Assembly (NCBI GenBank): GCA_018296165.2
Contig: JACKQL020000087.1
Location: 62,001 to 126,000, forward strand
Origin: Termitomyces sp. T153
Taxonomy: Eukaryota > Basidiomycota > Agaricomycetes > Agaricales > Lyophyllaceae
Length of the DNA: 64,000 bases
Reading direction: 5' to 3'
This document shows, piece after piece, positions 13,401-23,599 of this stretch. The position numbers and the translations under genes were made by a program. The notes beneath the pieces are model-generated. The model made no database searches. It was not told where the DNA came from and was given only the letters and a program-made list of their open reading frames with translations. The first letter of the stretch is position 1, and each line of letters starts with the position of its first letter.

Positions 13401-14190
13401 TCAAGACATGGCATTGGCAGCAAAGGCCTGGGCCAGCCTCTGGGACGTAGTCTGGCTAGCCCTGATCTCCATAACAGAGGGTGGTGGGTGGATAGTGGTA
13501 ACATAGATTCAATTTCCTGCCTCTATTGCTTCATCTGGGAGCTCCAGCTCATATATACCACCAAACTCCCCTCCATGCTCCTCCTCTGAGGCTCCACCAT
13601 TGCTCCAATTGTCCTTGTAGAGGGCCTCTTTATGAGGAAACACCAGAGGTGGGGGGTCCAGGAGGTCTAGATCAGCAAAGAGGAGAGGGCCAGCATGACA
13701 TGCTTGGATGGCTGCATGCTCTCAGACTTGGGTCCAATGCTCTGCTCTGTCCTCTGCAGCACAGGCAGAGCACTTCCTGGGGCATCTACTCATGGTTACC
13801 TCTCCTTTGGTCCAATTTACCTTGAGATTATGCTCTCAGAGCCATGTGAACCCAAGGATCATGTCTTGCCTTTCCAAACTAGTGATAGTGAATACAGTGC
13901 ACTCTACATGATTCCAATAGTAGAGAACCAGGTCAACCATGGAGCTAATTGCCCCAGCTTCATTGGGTGTTCCATCAATGTTGTAGATAGGAATGGGCTT
14001 GGGAAGGGGCTGCATGGTCAGGCCATGGCATTTGACAAACTCCAAGTCCAGGAAAAGTCCCATTGCTCTGCTAACCAGGAGAGCCATGACTCTGCAGTTT
14101 TGCTGGGTGTCCATTGTCTCAATCTCCACATCAAGGCACAGGGAATGGGCAGATAAGCCAGAGGCCATCACATACTGTTGGGGCATTCAA
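10425..14190 (-). pseudogene. gypsy pol relic: protease, RT, RNase H, integrase, chromodomain
   Basis: Domains in coding order: protease (14,186-13,836), where the expected Asp-Ser-Gly reads Val-Ser-Arg; reverse transcriptase (13,388-12,606), with KKDGSLQLVQDYQVLN and YPLPLISEL, and the catalytic YLDD changed to YLDN; RNase H (12,482-12,180), with FYVEANSSDFA and FYSKSLNVV; integrase (about 11,900-10,900), with ASIDFIVELP, a SDWG where SDRG is usual, and NGQTECINQELEQY; and an HP1-type chromodomain near the end (10,625-10,425), with EYEVEEILDS and VKWKGY. Stops interrupt it, for example right after the ISELINNL block. Many conserved Arg positions are Trp, Cys, His or stop. The lost catalytic residues mean this copy cannot move by itself. 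Confidence 0.9.
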
Positions 14191-14404
14191 TGCACTCAAG
14201 CAGAATCATGCTGTCAGACCTTTGGAGGTATCAGAGAGCTTGGCAGGGGCTCCAGAGTTAGTGTTTGTATGTCTGGAAGGGGGCTTCAAGGTTCTTCTAT
14301 CTCAGAATGAAGGGCATTGGAAAAGGCAGTTTCATTTTCTATTAACAGACAAGAGAACCTGTTAGCACCTAGCAATGGAGGCATACACCTCATCCATTGC
14401 TCAA

Positions 14405-15720
14405 CTAAAAATCCTCCTCTAGCTCTGGAGGTGAGGTGCACATGCTGGCTTCCTCTGGGGTCAACTCCAGCATGGGCTTGTCCAGCAACAGAGCTCCAGC
14501 AGCATCCTTTGTGGCCAAGAGCTGCAGGAGAAGTTCCTCCTGCTCTGCTGGGGAGAGGTAGCATACCTTCAGGCCCAGGGAACAGTGCTGTGCAAAGTGC
14601 CTGGGCTTCTTACATCTCTGGCACAACAGCGGGACTGTGCAGAGTTGTTGGGCTGCATCCACATCCATGGGGATCCCTGGTGGTAGGTTACATGCTGTGG
14701 GAGCAGCTGGAGTGAGGGCTAGTACTGAGTGAGTAGGCATAAGGTGGCAGAGGTTGCTGAGCAGAGTGGGGTGCAGTGTGGAATGGGAGCAGCAAAGCTC
14801 CTTCCATGTCTCCATGAGTTGCCATTGGTTCTAGGCCACCTTGTACCACAATGCAATCTTTTTATTATTAAGGCAATCCTCTGCCAGATTGTCAATGCAT
14901 TCCACCAAGGCAGGGTGCAAGCCATCCTGGAAGGTGAGGCATAGTTGGAGGCCATCAGAGTAGGTGGCCTGTTCAACCAGGGCTCAGAATGAGTCAATGT
15001 ACTCATCCAATGTATGCTTTCCTTGTCCATACTGCTCCCTGTCACACAGTGTCAGTGCTGCCATCTTGGCAGGGTCTAATGAGAAAAACTCTCTGTGTAG
15101 AAGTCCTTCTCAAAGGTGGCCCCGTCTGAGAAGCACTCCACACCTCCAGGATGGCAGAAAACTCAAAGCATGTAGGTGGAGGCATATCCAGTCTTCATGT
15201 ATGACAGTACCCAGGCTATTTTCAATGTGTCGGAGTCAAATGCATTCCTGCTGAGATGGATGTAGGTGAGGCAGAACTGTAGGAACTGCTCCCCACCAGC
15301 TCAGGTGCCATTATATGTGTCTGGCAGTGCCAGATGAGGGATCTGTGGCTGTAGAGTCACTGAAGCCACCAGAGTAGGTGCTGCAGCAGGCAGAACTGGT
15401 TCCACTGCTGCAGGAGGGGCAGAGTTAGGGCCTAGGTGTTTTAGCAGTGCCTGGAGGGATTGGGAGATAAGATCTGTTGTCTGATGGAGGGTAGAGAGTT
15501 TGTCATATGGTGGGTGAGAGATGATTGTGTTAATTGCACCTGAGTCTCTAGGTGGAGCAGGCAAGTCCAGGCTTTGTCCTGTGAGGCTGGGGCCTCTGAG
15601 GGTGTGTCTGGTTTGGCAAGCTGAGACATAGAACACTGTGGTGCTTAATTCTGGTGAAGAAGTGATAGATAGCAGCTCAGAGATCCCTTGCAGCTATATG
15701 GGGCTTCCAGGCCAGTTTTA
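14405..15720 (-). pseudogene. gypsy gag relic with CCHC zinc knuckle
   Basis: The minus-strand frames 15,636-15,301, 15,045-14,719 and 14,815-14,405 together cover a Gag-like protein. It has a Pro/Ala-rich N-terminus ending in LPDTYNGT, a capsid-like helical region, and near the C-terminus a nucleic-acid-binding knuckle CQRCKKPRHFAQHC (CX2CX4HX4C, around 14,590-14,630). Frames change twice, so the protein is not intact. An acidic tail rich in Glu and Leu follows the knuckle before a stop at 14,405. Confidence 0.75.
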
Positions 15721-15735
15721 GGAGACTTGTTCTGC

Positions 15736-16105
15736 TGTAAGGGCAACCTCCAGAGTGGCAGATTGGAGTCACACAGCTAGTAGAGGGGAATCCAAAGTAT
15801 ATTAGCAGAGTAGACAATGATACAAATTAGTAACTAATCACTTAGCAGAGGGGAATCTGAAGAGAACAAGTCTAAGAATCCCTGCTGCTTGGCACAGCAC
15901 ATCAGTGGGTGGCAGAGGCATGGAAACTACTGTACAGGTGACCAGAGTTACTCCTAACCCTAGGGCAATGGTCACTGAAGTAATATGGAGAACTCTGCAA
16001 TTCTCTGGAGATTTCTGTGGTCCCAGAATGAGCCACAGAGGCATCAAACAAGCTGTGGAGGTGCTAGAACCAGTCACAGAGGCTGGAAATGGAAGTCCCC
16101 TGACA
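15736..16105 (-). repeat. 5' LTR of the gypsy element (370 bp)
   Basis: It matches the 3' LTR over its full length, with 47 hand-counted mismatches and no gaps. Only one mismatch is a transversion. Just inside it (plus 15,735 downward) no TGG-starting primer-binding site is seen. The internal sequence begins GCAGAACAAG on the coding strand, so the priming tRNA cannot be named. Confidence 0.92.
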
Positions 16106-16109
16106 GAGT

Positions 16110-18410
16110 CATCTCTTATATCCATAGAGAAACAGTTGTATGAGCTCCAATTTTTATCTATATGTGGTGTACAAAAGAAATCAACTAGTCTTTGTCAATA
16201 CTCCTTGTCTTGTGTGATGTCTCACATGATGTTGGAGGGGAATGGATGCTCCCTTTCTCAGAAGGGTTCTGTGGTATCCAATCAAATGAATCAGGGAGGT
16301 AATATGTGCATCATACCACATTGCAGCCATGAGCCTGCCATTTCTCACCTTCAAGAACAGCCCAGTACTAGGTACTATGTGAGTCTGTCCCAGCACATTC
16401 AAATTTGCCATGCTATAATAAAATGAGTAGATTAGCAAGATTGAGAATAAGATGCATGATGTCACCAGAAAACATTTGAGGAATTCCTAATTATGGTCCA
16501 ACTGGCAAACCAGAAAATATACTTGGCTTATAAATGTCAGTCTTGTGCCAGTTGAGTTTATAACCCTGCTTGGTGTAAGATGAGATAACAAGCAGGAGAT
16601 TGGTGTTATACCAATTGACATCAATAGCACAAACAATGTGAATGGGAATGTTGTTGTGATTACACCCAGCAACATTGTAATTGTTGGGCTTTGATAAAAG
16701 TGGAAAATGGTGGAAAGAGCCAGGCTTCTTCTATTCAACAAGTCCACACCACAAACAACAACCAATTTTGCCAGAATGTCCAACAAGTCCATTCAGGTAG
16801 ACCATTCCAGGCCCATCAGCAGTAGCAAGAACAATATAAAGTTTTAATTGGTAGAAGGTGTTTGTACTAACATTCCAAATGGGAAGACCTCTGTGGTTAT
16901 TGATAGTGGCAATTGGATGAAGTCCAACATGAAGAAATGACTGTGCATCTTTAATCTTGTTGGGACCAGGAAGTGTTCCACCATGATAAACAAACCTTTT
17001 CTTGTATTGCAAGCCAGGAGCCAGATTAATGGACATCCAAATATAGACCCAGCAGTCTGAAGCCTTATTACAATAAATTTGGCAACTGTCAAAGGAAAGC
17101 ATTAACAAGGTATCATGTTCTGTGATATCCTCATTTGCTGCAGCCTCAAGAATATTGGATCCACAAGCAATATCATCAAAGATGTCAATGTCATCACCAA
17201 GCTTGAGTCAGTTCAGGAGTTGAGGCTCTTGCTGATAGAAATAGTCTATTTCAGCAGCCATCTCTGGATGTTGCATGATTACTTGCATCAAAAAAGGGAT
17301 TAGAATGTTATCAAATGTCTGTTGTGGCTGATTATCAGCATTATAGCATGGTTCACTACAATGAAGACAGGTGTCATGGTCTGACAGAGGGCTAGTATAT
17401 GCTATACAGCTATTTGGGCACATATGTTTTACAATTGGCTGGACTCCTGTGATATCTGCAATAATTGTCTTGACCTGATCATAAGAAAGTATGCCATCTT
17501 TGAGGTGTGCAATTTCTACAGCTTCTTTGTTTGCTATATATGATTCATCAGTCTGCAAAGACATAAATAGACAGATAGAGAGAAGTGTATCATGATCATA
17601 ATGATCATCAAACTCAACAGTTTCTTGAGGAGGGTTTAGCAATGATTCCATGTTGCTTTCAGTCAGGTCTTCACTATCTAGAGTTGTGTTCTGGAGATGT
17701 TGGATATATTCTTGTGTGATGCAGATATCATTTAGGTCACTAAATGGGGCAGGTTCATTGTTATCAGGGAGATCTGTGTCCTCTTCAAGGGGATTCTCAA
17801 GTTGGATTTGAGTCACTTCACTCCCAGGATCAGGGGTAAGTGATTGGGGAGGCAATGGGGGCCAAGAATGAGATTGTGAAAGAGAATATGACCATGGATA
17901 ATTTCCAGATAATCAACTCTCAGAGTGAACAGACAGAGAGCAAGACCTGGAGTGAATAACAAAACAAGACAGAGACATAGAACAAGAGCAAGACTGAGAA
18001 CAAGAACAAGAACAAGAATGAAAAGGAGAATGAGAGTGAGAATCTGAATTAACCTGATAGTATGAGCTAGTATACATTTATGAATAAAAATGAGTTGTAG
18101 CAAGAAGAAAAAACCTGCACAATACATTACTTCTTGATCTGGTATATCTCCAGTAGCTCTTAGCAACTCCAATGCATTGTCTTGGAGACTCTCTGTGAGT
18201 TGAACTTCTCTAGCAATACACTGTGAGATTGCCACATCCATGAAGGCCTTTTGATGGTTGTAGTAGGTTGCTTGTAATACTTCTTTTTTACATCTACAAT
18301 AAAGGGGACAGTCACAGAAGTAGCACTGTTTTTCATGAGGTCAGAAAACTGGTCTTGAAAAGCTTGAGGACATGGAAAGGTAAGTACAAAGGTATGTGCA
18401 ATGCACATAA
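16110..18410 (-). pseudogene. Plavaka-type (CACTA-related) transposase relic
   Basis: Plavaka elements are DNA transposons common in Agaricomycetes. From 18,410 downward the pieces show an N-terminal helical region. Then comes the family's zinc-ribbon-like stretch, CPNSCIAYTSPLSDHDTC followed by HCSEPCYN (around 17,340-17,440) with QTFDNILIPFL. Next is the core block YHGGTLPGPNKIKDAQSFLH (around 16,920-16,990) and ATADGPGMVYLNGLVGHSGK ending in CLWC (around 16,740-16,830). A third block gives KPSIFSGLP and LGIP..F.GDIMHLI (around 16,410-16,540). Stops and frame changes occur throughout, including inside the third block. The coding sequence is lost at about 16,106, where the gypsy 5' LTR starts, and the remaining C-terminus is not found beyond the gypsy left end. 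An acidic domain at 17,208-17,855 lies N-terminal to the core. Confidence 0.82.
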
Positions 18411-18490
18411 TCTCACAAGGTCAGTCAACTCAATGCAAGAAATTGATCAAATTCAGTGAAGAAGATAATAGTACAAATATGGATATCAAT

Positions 18491-18538
18491 GGATATCAAA
18501 GCAGATGGATCAATGGATATCAAAGCAGATGAATTGAT
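18491..18538. repeat. 24-bp tandem repeat, two units
   Basis: Two adjacent 24-base units start GGATATCAAAGCAGATG and diverge only in their last bases. A partial unit precedes them. No coding role is apparent. Confidence 0.8.
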
Positions 18539-18983
18539 GATGTCAACAAGTCAAAATGTTGAAAGACAATGTTGATGAATTGATGATTGATGAGCCTTGA
18601 TGCAAGTTGGAAGTCTCAACAATTTCACTTGATTAAACTTGTTTGACTCAATTAGCCTTGTTTTTTCAGGTCAACTTTTCACTGGGCCTCATGACTGGCT
18701 ACCACTGCTTGTGACAAAATCTGCCCTCAAGAGCATATCTGCCTACTATCAGCAGAAAGCTGCTGGGAAGACAGGGTGTGGCCAAAGCTGGTACTGTCAT
18801 TGCTAGAAGCCACTTAGATGGACAGATTTGGCCCACAGATTCTCTCAACATGGCAATATGGGAAAAGTGATATGAAGATCTATGTTTAACTCATGAAATA
18901 ATAATCAAAGAACAGAAACACAGCATTATACCAGCTGAACCAAATTAACAGAAAATACATTCTATTGGTCATGGTTTTCCTCA

Positions 18984-19100
18984 ATGCTTGGGAAGGCATC
19001 AGAATTCTTTGGAAGGGATCAGATGTTTGGGAAGGCCTCAGAATTCTTCATAAGGGATCAGATTCTTAGGAAAGCATCAATGTTCTTTGACAGCCATCAA
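18984..19100 (+). repeat. 39-bp tandem repeat, three units, in frame
   Basis: Three adjacent 39-base units (18,984, 19,023 and 19,062) encode related 13-residue peptides of the form M-LGKASEFF-RDQ if translated on the plus strand. A weaker fourth unit may follow. The units keep frame but sit in a short ORF without recognised homology, so coding is unproven. Confidence 0.75.
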
Positions 19101-19829
19101 AATCTCATCAAATCATCAAATTATTTGGAAACTGTCAACCTTCTTCAGCAGCCATACTTCTTTTGGATGTTACATCTAAATCAACAGAGGGATGCAACAT
19201 TATTTTTGAAATTCTTGACTTTCAAGTCCTCTTTTGCTCATCTGCAGCCACTCATTGTTATCTGCTCATTGCTGTCTGCTACTCAATGTATACATCTACT
19301 GAGGCCCTAATTCAAGAGCTCTATGATGCTGAGAGCTCTGTGCTGGCCTCTGCTCTAAGTGGAGACTTGTCTGTTCTCAAGGCTAGGGTAAAGCATTTGT
19401 GAGCAACCCCACTTGTATGATATTATGCAACACTTGCAGATGGTGTTCACAGAAATCTTTATCAAAGCAAACTTTCCCAGATCAAGAACAAACAACTGGT
19501 CCTAGAGGCTAGGAAGAGTTTCCCCAACAAGGCCCTCTAAGTTTTATCAAGCAAGTTGCCAGATGCCAAGGCAATTAAGGAGTTAAAAGAAAAAGCACAA
19601 GTGTATGTTAGAGAGTCACAGGAGAAGGAGAAGGGGGCCCAAAAGGTCAACAAGGGCCAGGCAGCAGCAGGAGTAGCAGGTCCATATCCAATGTCAGATC
19701 TGTCACTGTCCAAAGTTTTTAAATGGATTTCAGCAATGGATCCACCAATGCTAGCAGTGGCTCTGCCAGTCCAAGCAGCCCTCCAGTAGTACCAGCAAGT
19801 CCATTGTCCCCAGCAGGTCCATCATCATA

Positions 19830-19968
19830 ACATTGTCATGGCACCATTGTGGATGTAGCATTGTTAACTTCCACTATAATGCAAAGGACTATGCTGGACA
19901 TGTAGCATATAATACAAAACATATTCAACTACAATGTATGACACATGCACTTGTAGTGCCCTACCCTG
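19830..19968 (+). repeat. Left arm of a ~140-bp inverted repeat
   Basis: This arm is the reverse complement of the segment starting at 20,642, apart from scattered transitions and about 17 extra bases near 19,880. Shared blocks include CATTGTTAACTTCCACTA-like, TACAAAACAT and CTTGTAGTGCCCTACCCTG. It may be a terminal inverted repeat of a small transposon or one half of an inverted duplication. Confidence 0.7.
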
Positions 19969-20134
19969 ATTCCAGACCCTGTTTGGAGCATTGAAATTGG
20001 TGATGTTATCTATAAGGTTGATAAATCTAGTACTATATTTCATAACAATGTAATGCACCTTTTGCAAGATGAAATTCACACATTATGTTGCTTTACATCA
20101 ATGACATTCCAATACAAAGGCTGGCAACATGGTA

Positions 20135-20637
20135 TGTGCAAGGGAAACCTCTGGAGGCTATGGCTCAATCATGCAGCTGACAGAGGGAAATCCAAAGTCT
20201 ATTCAGCATCTACAGGAAGTTCTGGAGTACTAGTTACTCATCTAGTAGAGGTATATCCAGAGGGAACAAGTCCAAGGTTTTCCTTGTTAAGTTTGGGAAA
20301 TTTACTCTAGAACTTCTAAGAAAAACATCCAACAAGATCTGAATCTGAAGTCAAATCCAAAAATAGAGATAGATTGTAGATGGTCTTGTTCTCCAGCCTC
20401 TGGGAACATGGCAATATGAAACTGGTACTGTCAGCTAGCCCTGGATATAAAGTACTAATACATCAAGGATGAGAGGATGGGGATGAGAAATGGGCTCTAA
20501 CTAAGGGGAAACAAGATTAGGGTCCAAAATGAACAGTCCACTGACTATTGCTATCTCTCTAGCATGACAGTGTCCTGATGTGCAGGGTAGAAAAAGTCAC
20601 AGACCATCTGGTCAGCCATTGAAATAGGGTAGATGCC
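20135..20637 (-). mobile_element. Gypsy 3'-end fragment, minus orientation
   Basis: Bases 20,135 to about 20,546 are the reverse complement of an LTR related to the one at 21,592-22,008. They share the end with CTGAATAGACTTTGGAT and the beginning TAGTCAG/TGTCAG. The next ~90 bases match the 3' end of the gypsy coding region and polypurine tract (GGTAGAAAAAGTCAC, ATAGGGTAGAT) and stop at the right arm of the inverted repeat. It is a truncated copy, with no open frame. Confidence 0.7.
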
Positions 20638-20641
20638 TCAA

Positions 20642-20780
20642 CAGGGTAGAGCACTACAAGTGCATGTATCATACATTGTAGTGGAACATGTTTTGTATTG
20701 TATGCTACATGACATTGTAGTGGAACTTAACAATGTTATGTCTGCAATGGTGCCATTGCAACATTACAATGTGTCATCAA
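20642..20780 (-). repeat. Right arm of the ~140-bp inverted repeat
   Basis: Reverse-complement partner of 19,830-19,968. The arms are separated by ~670 bp that contain the minus-strand gypsy fragment. About 80 bases of unassigned sequence then lead to the next gypsy fragment at 20,862. Confidence 0.7.
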
Positions 20781-20861
20781 AAACACTCTGAGCAGGCATC
20801 CTTGACTGCCCTCTTGGTTTGTGGGAGTCTTACATTGTGTTGGTGTCAATGGTAACAGCAA

Positions 20862-22008
20862 GTGACCCCCTTCTTCTTGGACATGGCATGTCACCCTCAG
20901 ATGAGGTTCAAACCTTGGGCATGGCCTTCAGAAAATGACTCTGTTAATGAGTTTGTAGAAAGGATGAGGAGAGACCAGGAAGAGGCAAAAATGGTGCTAG
21001 CAAAGGCTAAGGATGATATGACACAGTATTATGATTGGCAACAGCCCCCAGCCCCTATGTATTAGCTGAGGGACTGAGTGTATCTGGACAGCTCAGACAT
21101 CAAGACAACCTGGCCATCCCAGAAGTTGTCCCATCATCACTTTGGCCCCTTTGTGGTAGAGAGACAGATATGGCCCTTAGCATACTGGCTCAAGCTCCTC
21201 ACAGACCTGTGTCAACTACACCTGGTCTTTAATGTTGTCAAACTATCCCCAGATCTGGAAGACCCCATTCCTGGTCTTTGCCCTAAGTCACCATCACCAC
21301 CAATTCTGGTGAACAATAAGGAGGAGTATGAAGTGGAGGAAATTTTGGATAGCAGGTTGTTCTGGGTAAAGATGCAATTCAAGGTGAAGTGGAAGGGATA
21401 TGGCATTGAGGACATCTCATGGGAACCACAGGCCAATGTATGTGCACCAACTTGGGTTTGGGACTTCTATTGCAGGCACCCCAATGCACCAAAGGCAATT
21501 TGAAACATCTACTCTATCTTTGCAGCTTACCAAGCAATCCACAACTTTTTCTACCCAGTGCATCAAGATGCTGCATGCTAGAGGGGGGTGATGTCAGGGG
21601 ACTCTCCATTTTACTCCCTCTTTTCCCCTTCCATTCCTTATTAGCTTCCCCTCCTTATGGTCTTCCTTTATTCTCCTTCTCTTTTCCTATCTATTGGTCC
21701 TAGTCTTAGTCACACTGCACCAGTTCTCTGTGCATAATTCAGACAAGTGTTGTCCTTCTGTGCATGTGACCTGAGCACATGCATGATGTCATGTGACTTT
21801 TCTGTTGTACTATACACTTGTTTCTCATGCTTCTGAAGCCTCTGAAGCATCACACTTGGCCTAGGGAGTTCCTCAGACTTATGGTCTTTGGATTTCCTTT
21901 TGAAAGGTGTGTTGTTAAGTCTGTAGACACTGTACAGTGCTGAATAGACTTTGGATCTCCCTCTGCCAGCTGTGTGACTGAGCACAGCCTCCAGAGGTCA
22001 CCCTGACA
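20862..22008 (+). mobile_element. 5'-truncated gypsy chromovirus: integrase tail, chromodomain and 3' LTR
   Basis: The plus frame at 20,862-21,065 gives the integrase C-terminal region (TPFFLDMACHPQM, then VNEFVERMRRDQEEAK), with stops after it. The frame at 21,078-21,503 continues with VYLDSSDI, FNVVKLSP, and a chromodomain (EEYEVEEILDSRL, KVKWKGYGIEDISWEP), ending at a stop before the polypurine tract. The 3' LTR at 21,592-22,008 follows. Everything upstream of the integrase tail is missing, so this is a dead 3' fragment of the same lineage as the 9,965-16,105 element. Confidence 0.85.
21592..22008 (+). repeat. 3' LTR (417 bp) of the truncated gypsy element
   Basis: It starts TGTCAG directly after the purine tract GAGGGGGGTGA and ends CTGACA, so the ends form a perfect 6-bp inverted repeat. 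Its last ~65 bases align with the equivalent end of the 370-bp LTRs. The body is largely different, indicating a related subfamily. Confidence 0.8.
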
Positions 22009-23590
22009 GAAATCCCTTGACTCAGTATGATATTGTGGAACACATGATTAAGAGCATTTCAGGGTAACAAGTCTGACTCAAGAACATTGAGACTGATGAA
22101 CAATGTTCCAAGAGACAGAAGATTATGAAAATTATGAAAAAAGGGTTGTCTGTGGAATTATGATTACATAAATGAAAGGAAATCCACCAATTTGTTCTTC
22201 AAGAGAGGGGGGGCAGATTATTGGTTGCAATTATAGAGAACAAAGTGGATTGGTTTTGTATATATGATAGATATACAAACATAGAAAAGATGGAGATATC
22301 AATAGATAAGGAAAAAAGAGAGAAGAGAAGAAGTTGTATACTGTATGAACAGGACACAGACAGAAAAACTCAGAGGCCCAATGGATGGACAATAGGTATA
22401 CCAAAGGACAGACAGATGAAAGTGTTGTTATATGGTATGGATTCCTAGCAGGGAGATAGCATGGTTGACTGAAGGACAAACAGTTCAACATGTTGTACAT
22501 TGTATATTATATTGTAATAATGAGAAGAAGAGAAGAAGAAAGAAAGAAAATATGTTGTATATTGTACATTGTATATGTTTAGCAGGGATAGCATGTATAT
22601 ATTGATATTTGTAACCTAGAAGAAGAGAAAAAGAAAGAAGAAAATAAGAACAAATAGATACAAATGGTTGCATGGATCTGTGTTGAAGAGTTTGAGGATA
22701 AAAACCTCGATCTATTCTAGATCTCAGAATAAAGGGAAACATGTATCTATTTAAATGGTAAATAGAGACAGCAAATTGTTTGTAGGTGTTGACAAAATTC
22801 TTACTGGTATGCCAAAGGCAAGAAAATGTTGCCAAGATGAAAGATGATGTTGCAGAGACAGAAGAATTGCTGTAAAGGGAAGGCAGCCATTTCAGTGACA
22901 GAGAATTGACTGAACTATGCAATGAATTGGGGCATGCAAGTATAACACATGAAATAGCAAGAAGGCAAATGCTGATGAAGAGCATATGCATCTAACAGAG
23001 ATAGAAAGCATATATATGCACAAACTAAGAATAGTAGATGATTACATAATGCCACAGATCAGTTATCTCGGAAGAGCATCAAAGGACCTGAAAAGATTAT
23101 GCAAATCCCACATGGATCCACAGTTGCAGGGGAAAATGTGTTTGAGAAGTATAATCCTTCTCTCATTGCCTACTATGTAAGAGAGGGGATTGTGAGTTAT
23201 CCAACTAGCCTATACCAAAGATCTTGGAAACAAGTAGCACAACTATGAGAAATCAGATTTGGGTACTTTGGGATGAGACTCGGATTCCTGGATGGTGATT
23301 GCTATATCATAATGGACCACAATGGAAGTTCCATAATGGTGGATCATCAGTGTGGCAATGATTGGATAGAACATCTATGTACCACATAAGGTGCAACCTT
23401 GACAATGTGATAGGTTGTTTACATACCCACAACATGCTGTGTATGTCAAAAGCTATCCTCAAAGATATCTGGGCTAATGATATGTGGCTGCCTAATTGCT
23501 GTTGGTTTAATTTGACATTCATGGTAAATGCAATGAGCTTTGGGTGTATGTAATGTCAGGTGAAGACTTAGAAATGCCATAATTTATGAC
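22009..23590. other. AT-rich stretch without a supported gene
   Basis: Purine-rich, AT-rich sequence with short frames in both strands (for example 22,986-23,180 plus and 22,485-22,991 minus) that show no family signature. Around 22,800-23,000 one plus frame contains a helical stretch (SDRELTELCNELGH) but stops soon. CpG is still rare. This is probably decayed repeat DNA between the gypsy LTR and the membrane-protein gene. Confidence 0.4.
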
Positions 23591-23599
23591 ATACCAGGA

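Larger units (their letters stand above)
9965..16105 (-). mobile_element. Ty3/gypsy chromovirus, full-length layout, inactive
   Basis: The element is 6,141 bp, bounded by two direct 370-bp repeats that each start TGT and end ACA. On the minus strand the order is 5' LTR, gag with a zinc knuckle, protease, reverse transcriptase, RNase H, integrase, chromodomain, polypurine tract, 3' LTR, which defines a chromodomain-bearing Metaviridae retrotransposon. All coding parts are broken by stops and frameshifts, and key residues are changed. The bases flanking the ends are gatat (left) and gagtc (right), so no target-site duplication is visible. Either it has decayed or the present copy is a recombinant between two insertions. 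The right flank is a Plavaka transposase and the left flank is unrelated to it, which favours rearrangement. Confidence 0.92.
18411..19829. other. Non-coding or decayed stretch with short tandem repeats
   Basis: No intact gene. It contains the 24-bp and 39-bp tandem repeats listed separately. Plus-strand frames at 19,163-19,402 and 19,556-19,789 read as helical, Lys/Glu/Ala-rich text and could be one broken protein (EALIQELYDAESSVL and LKEKAQVYVRESQEKEKGAQ), but I do not recognise the family. CpG is absent, so it is part of the silenced island. Confidence 0.45.

Noticed and set aside
15700..15740. A self-priming (Tf1-like) primer site next to the 5' LTR
   Set aside because: Only about eight bases (AAGTCTCC) complement the start of the LTR. 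That start should lie in U3 and not at the RNA 5' end, so the match is probably chance.
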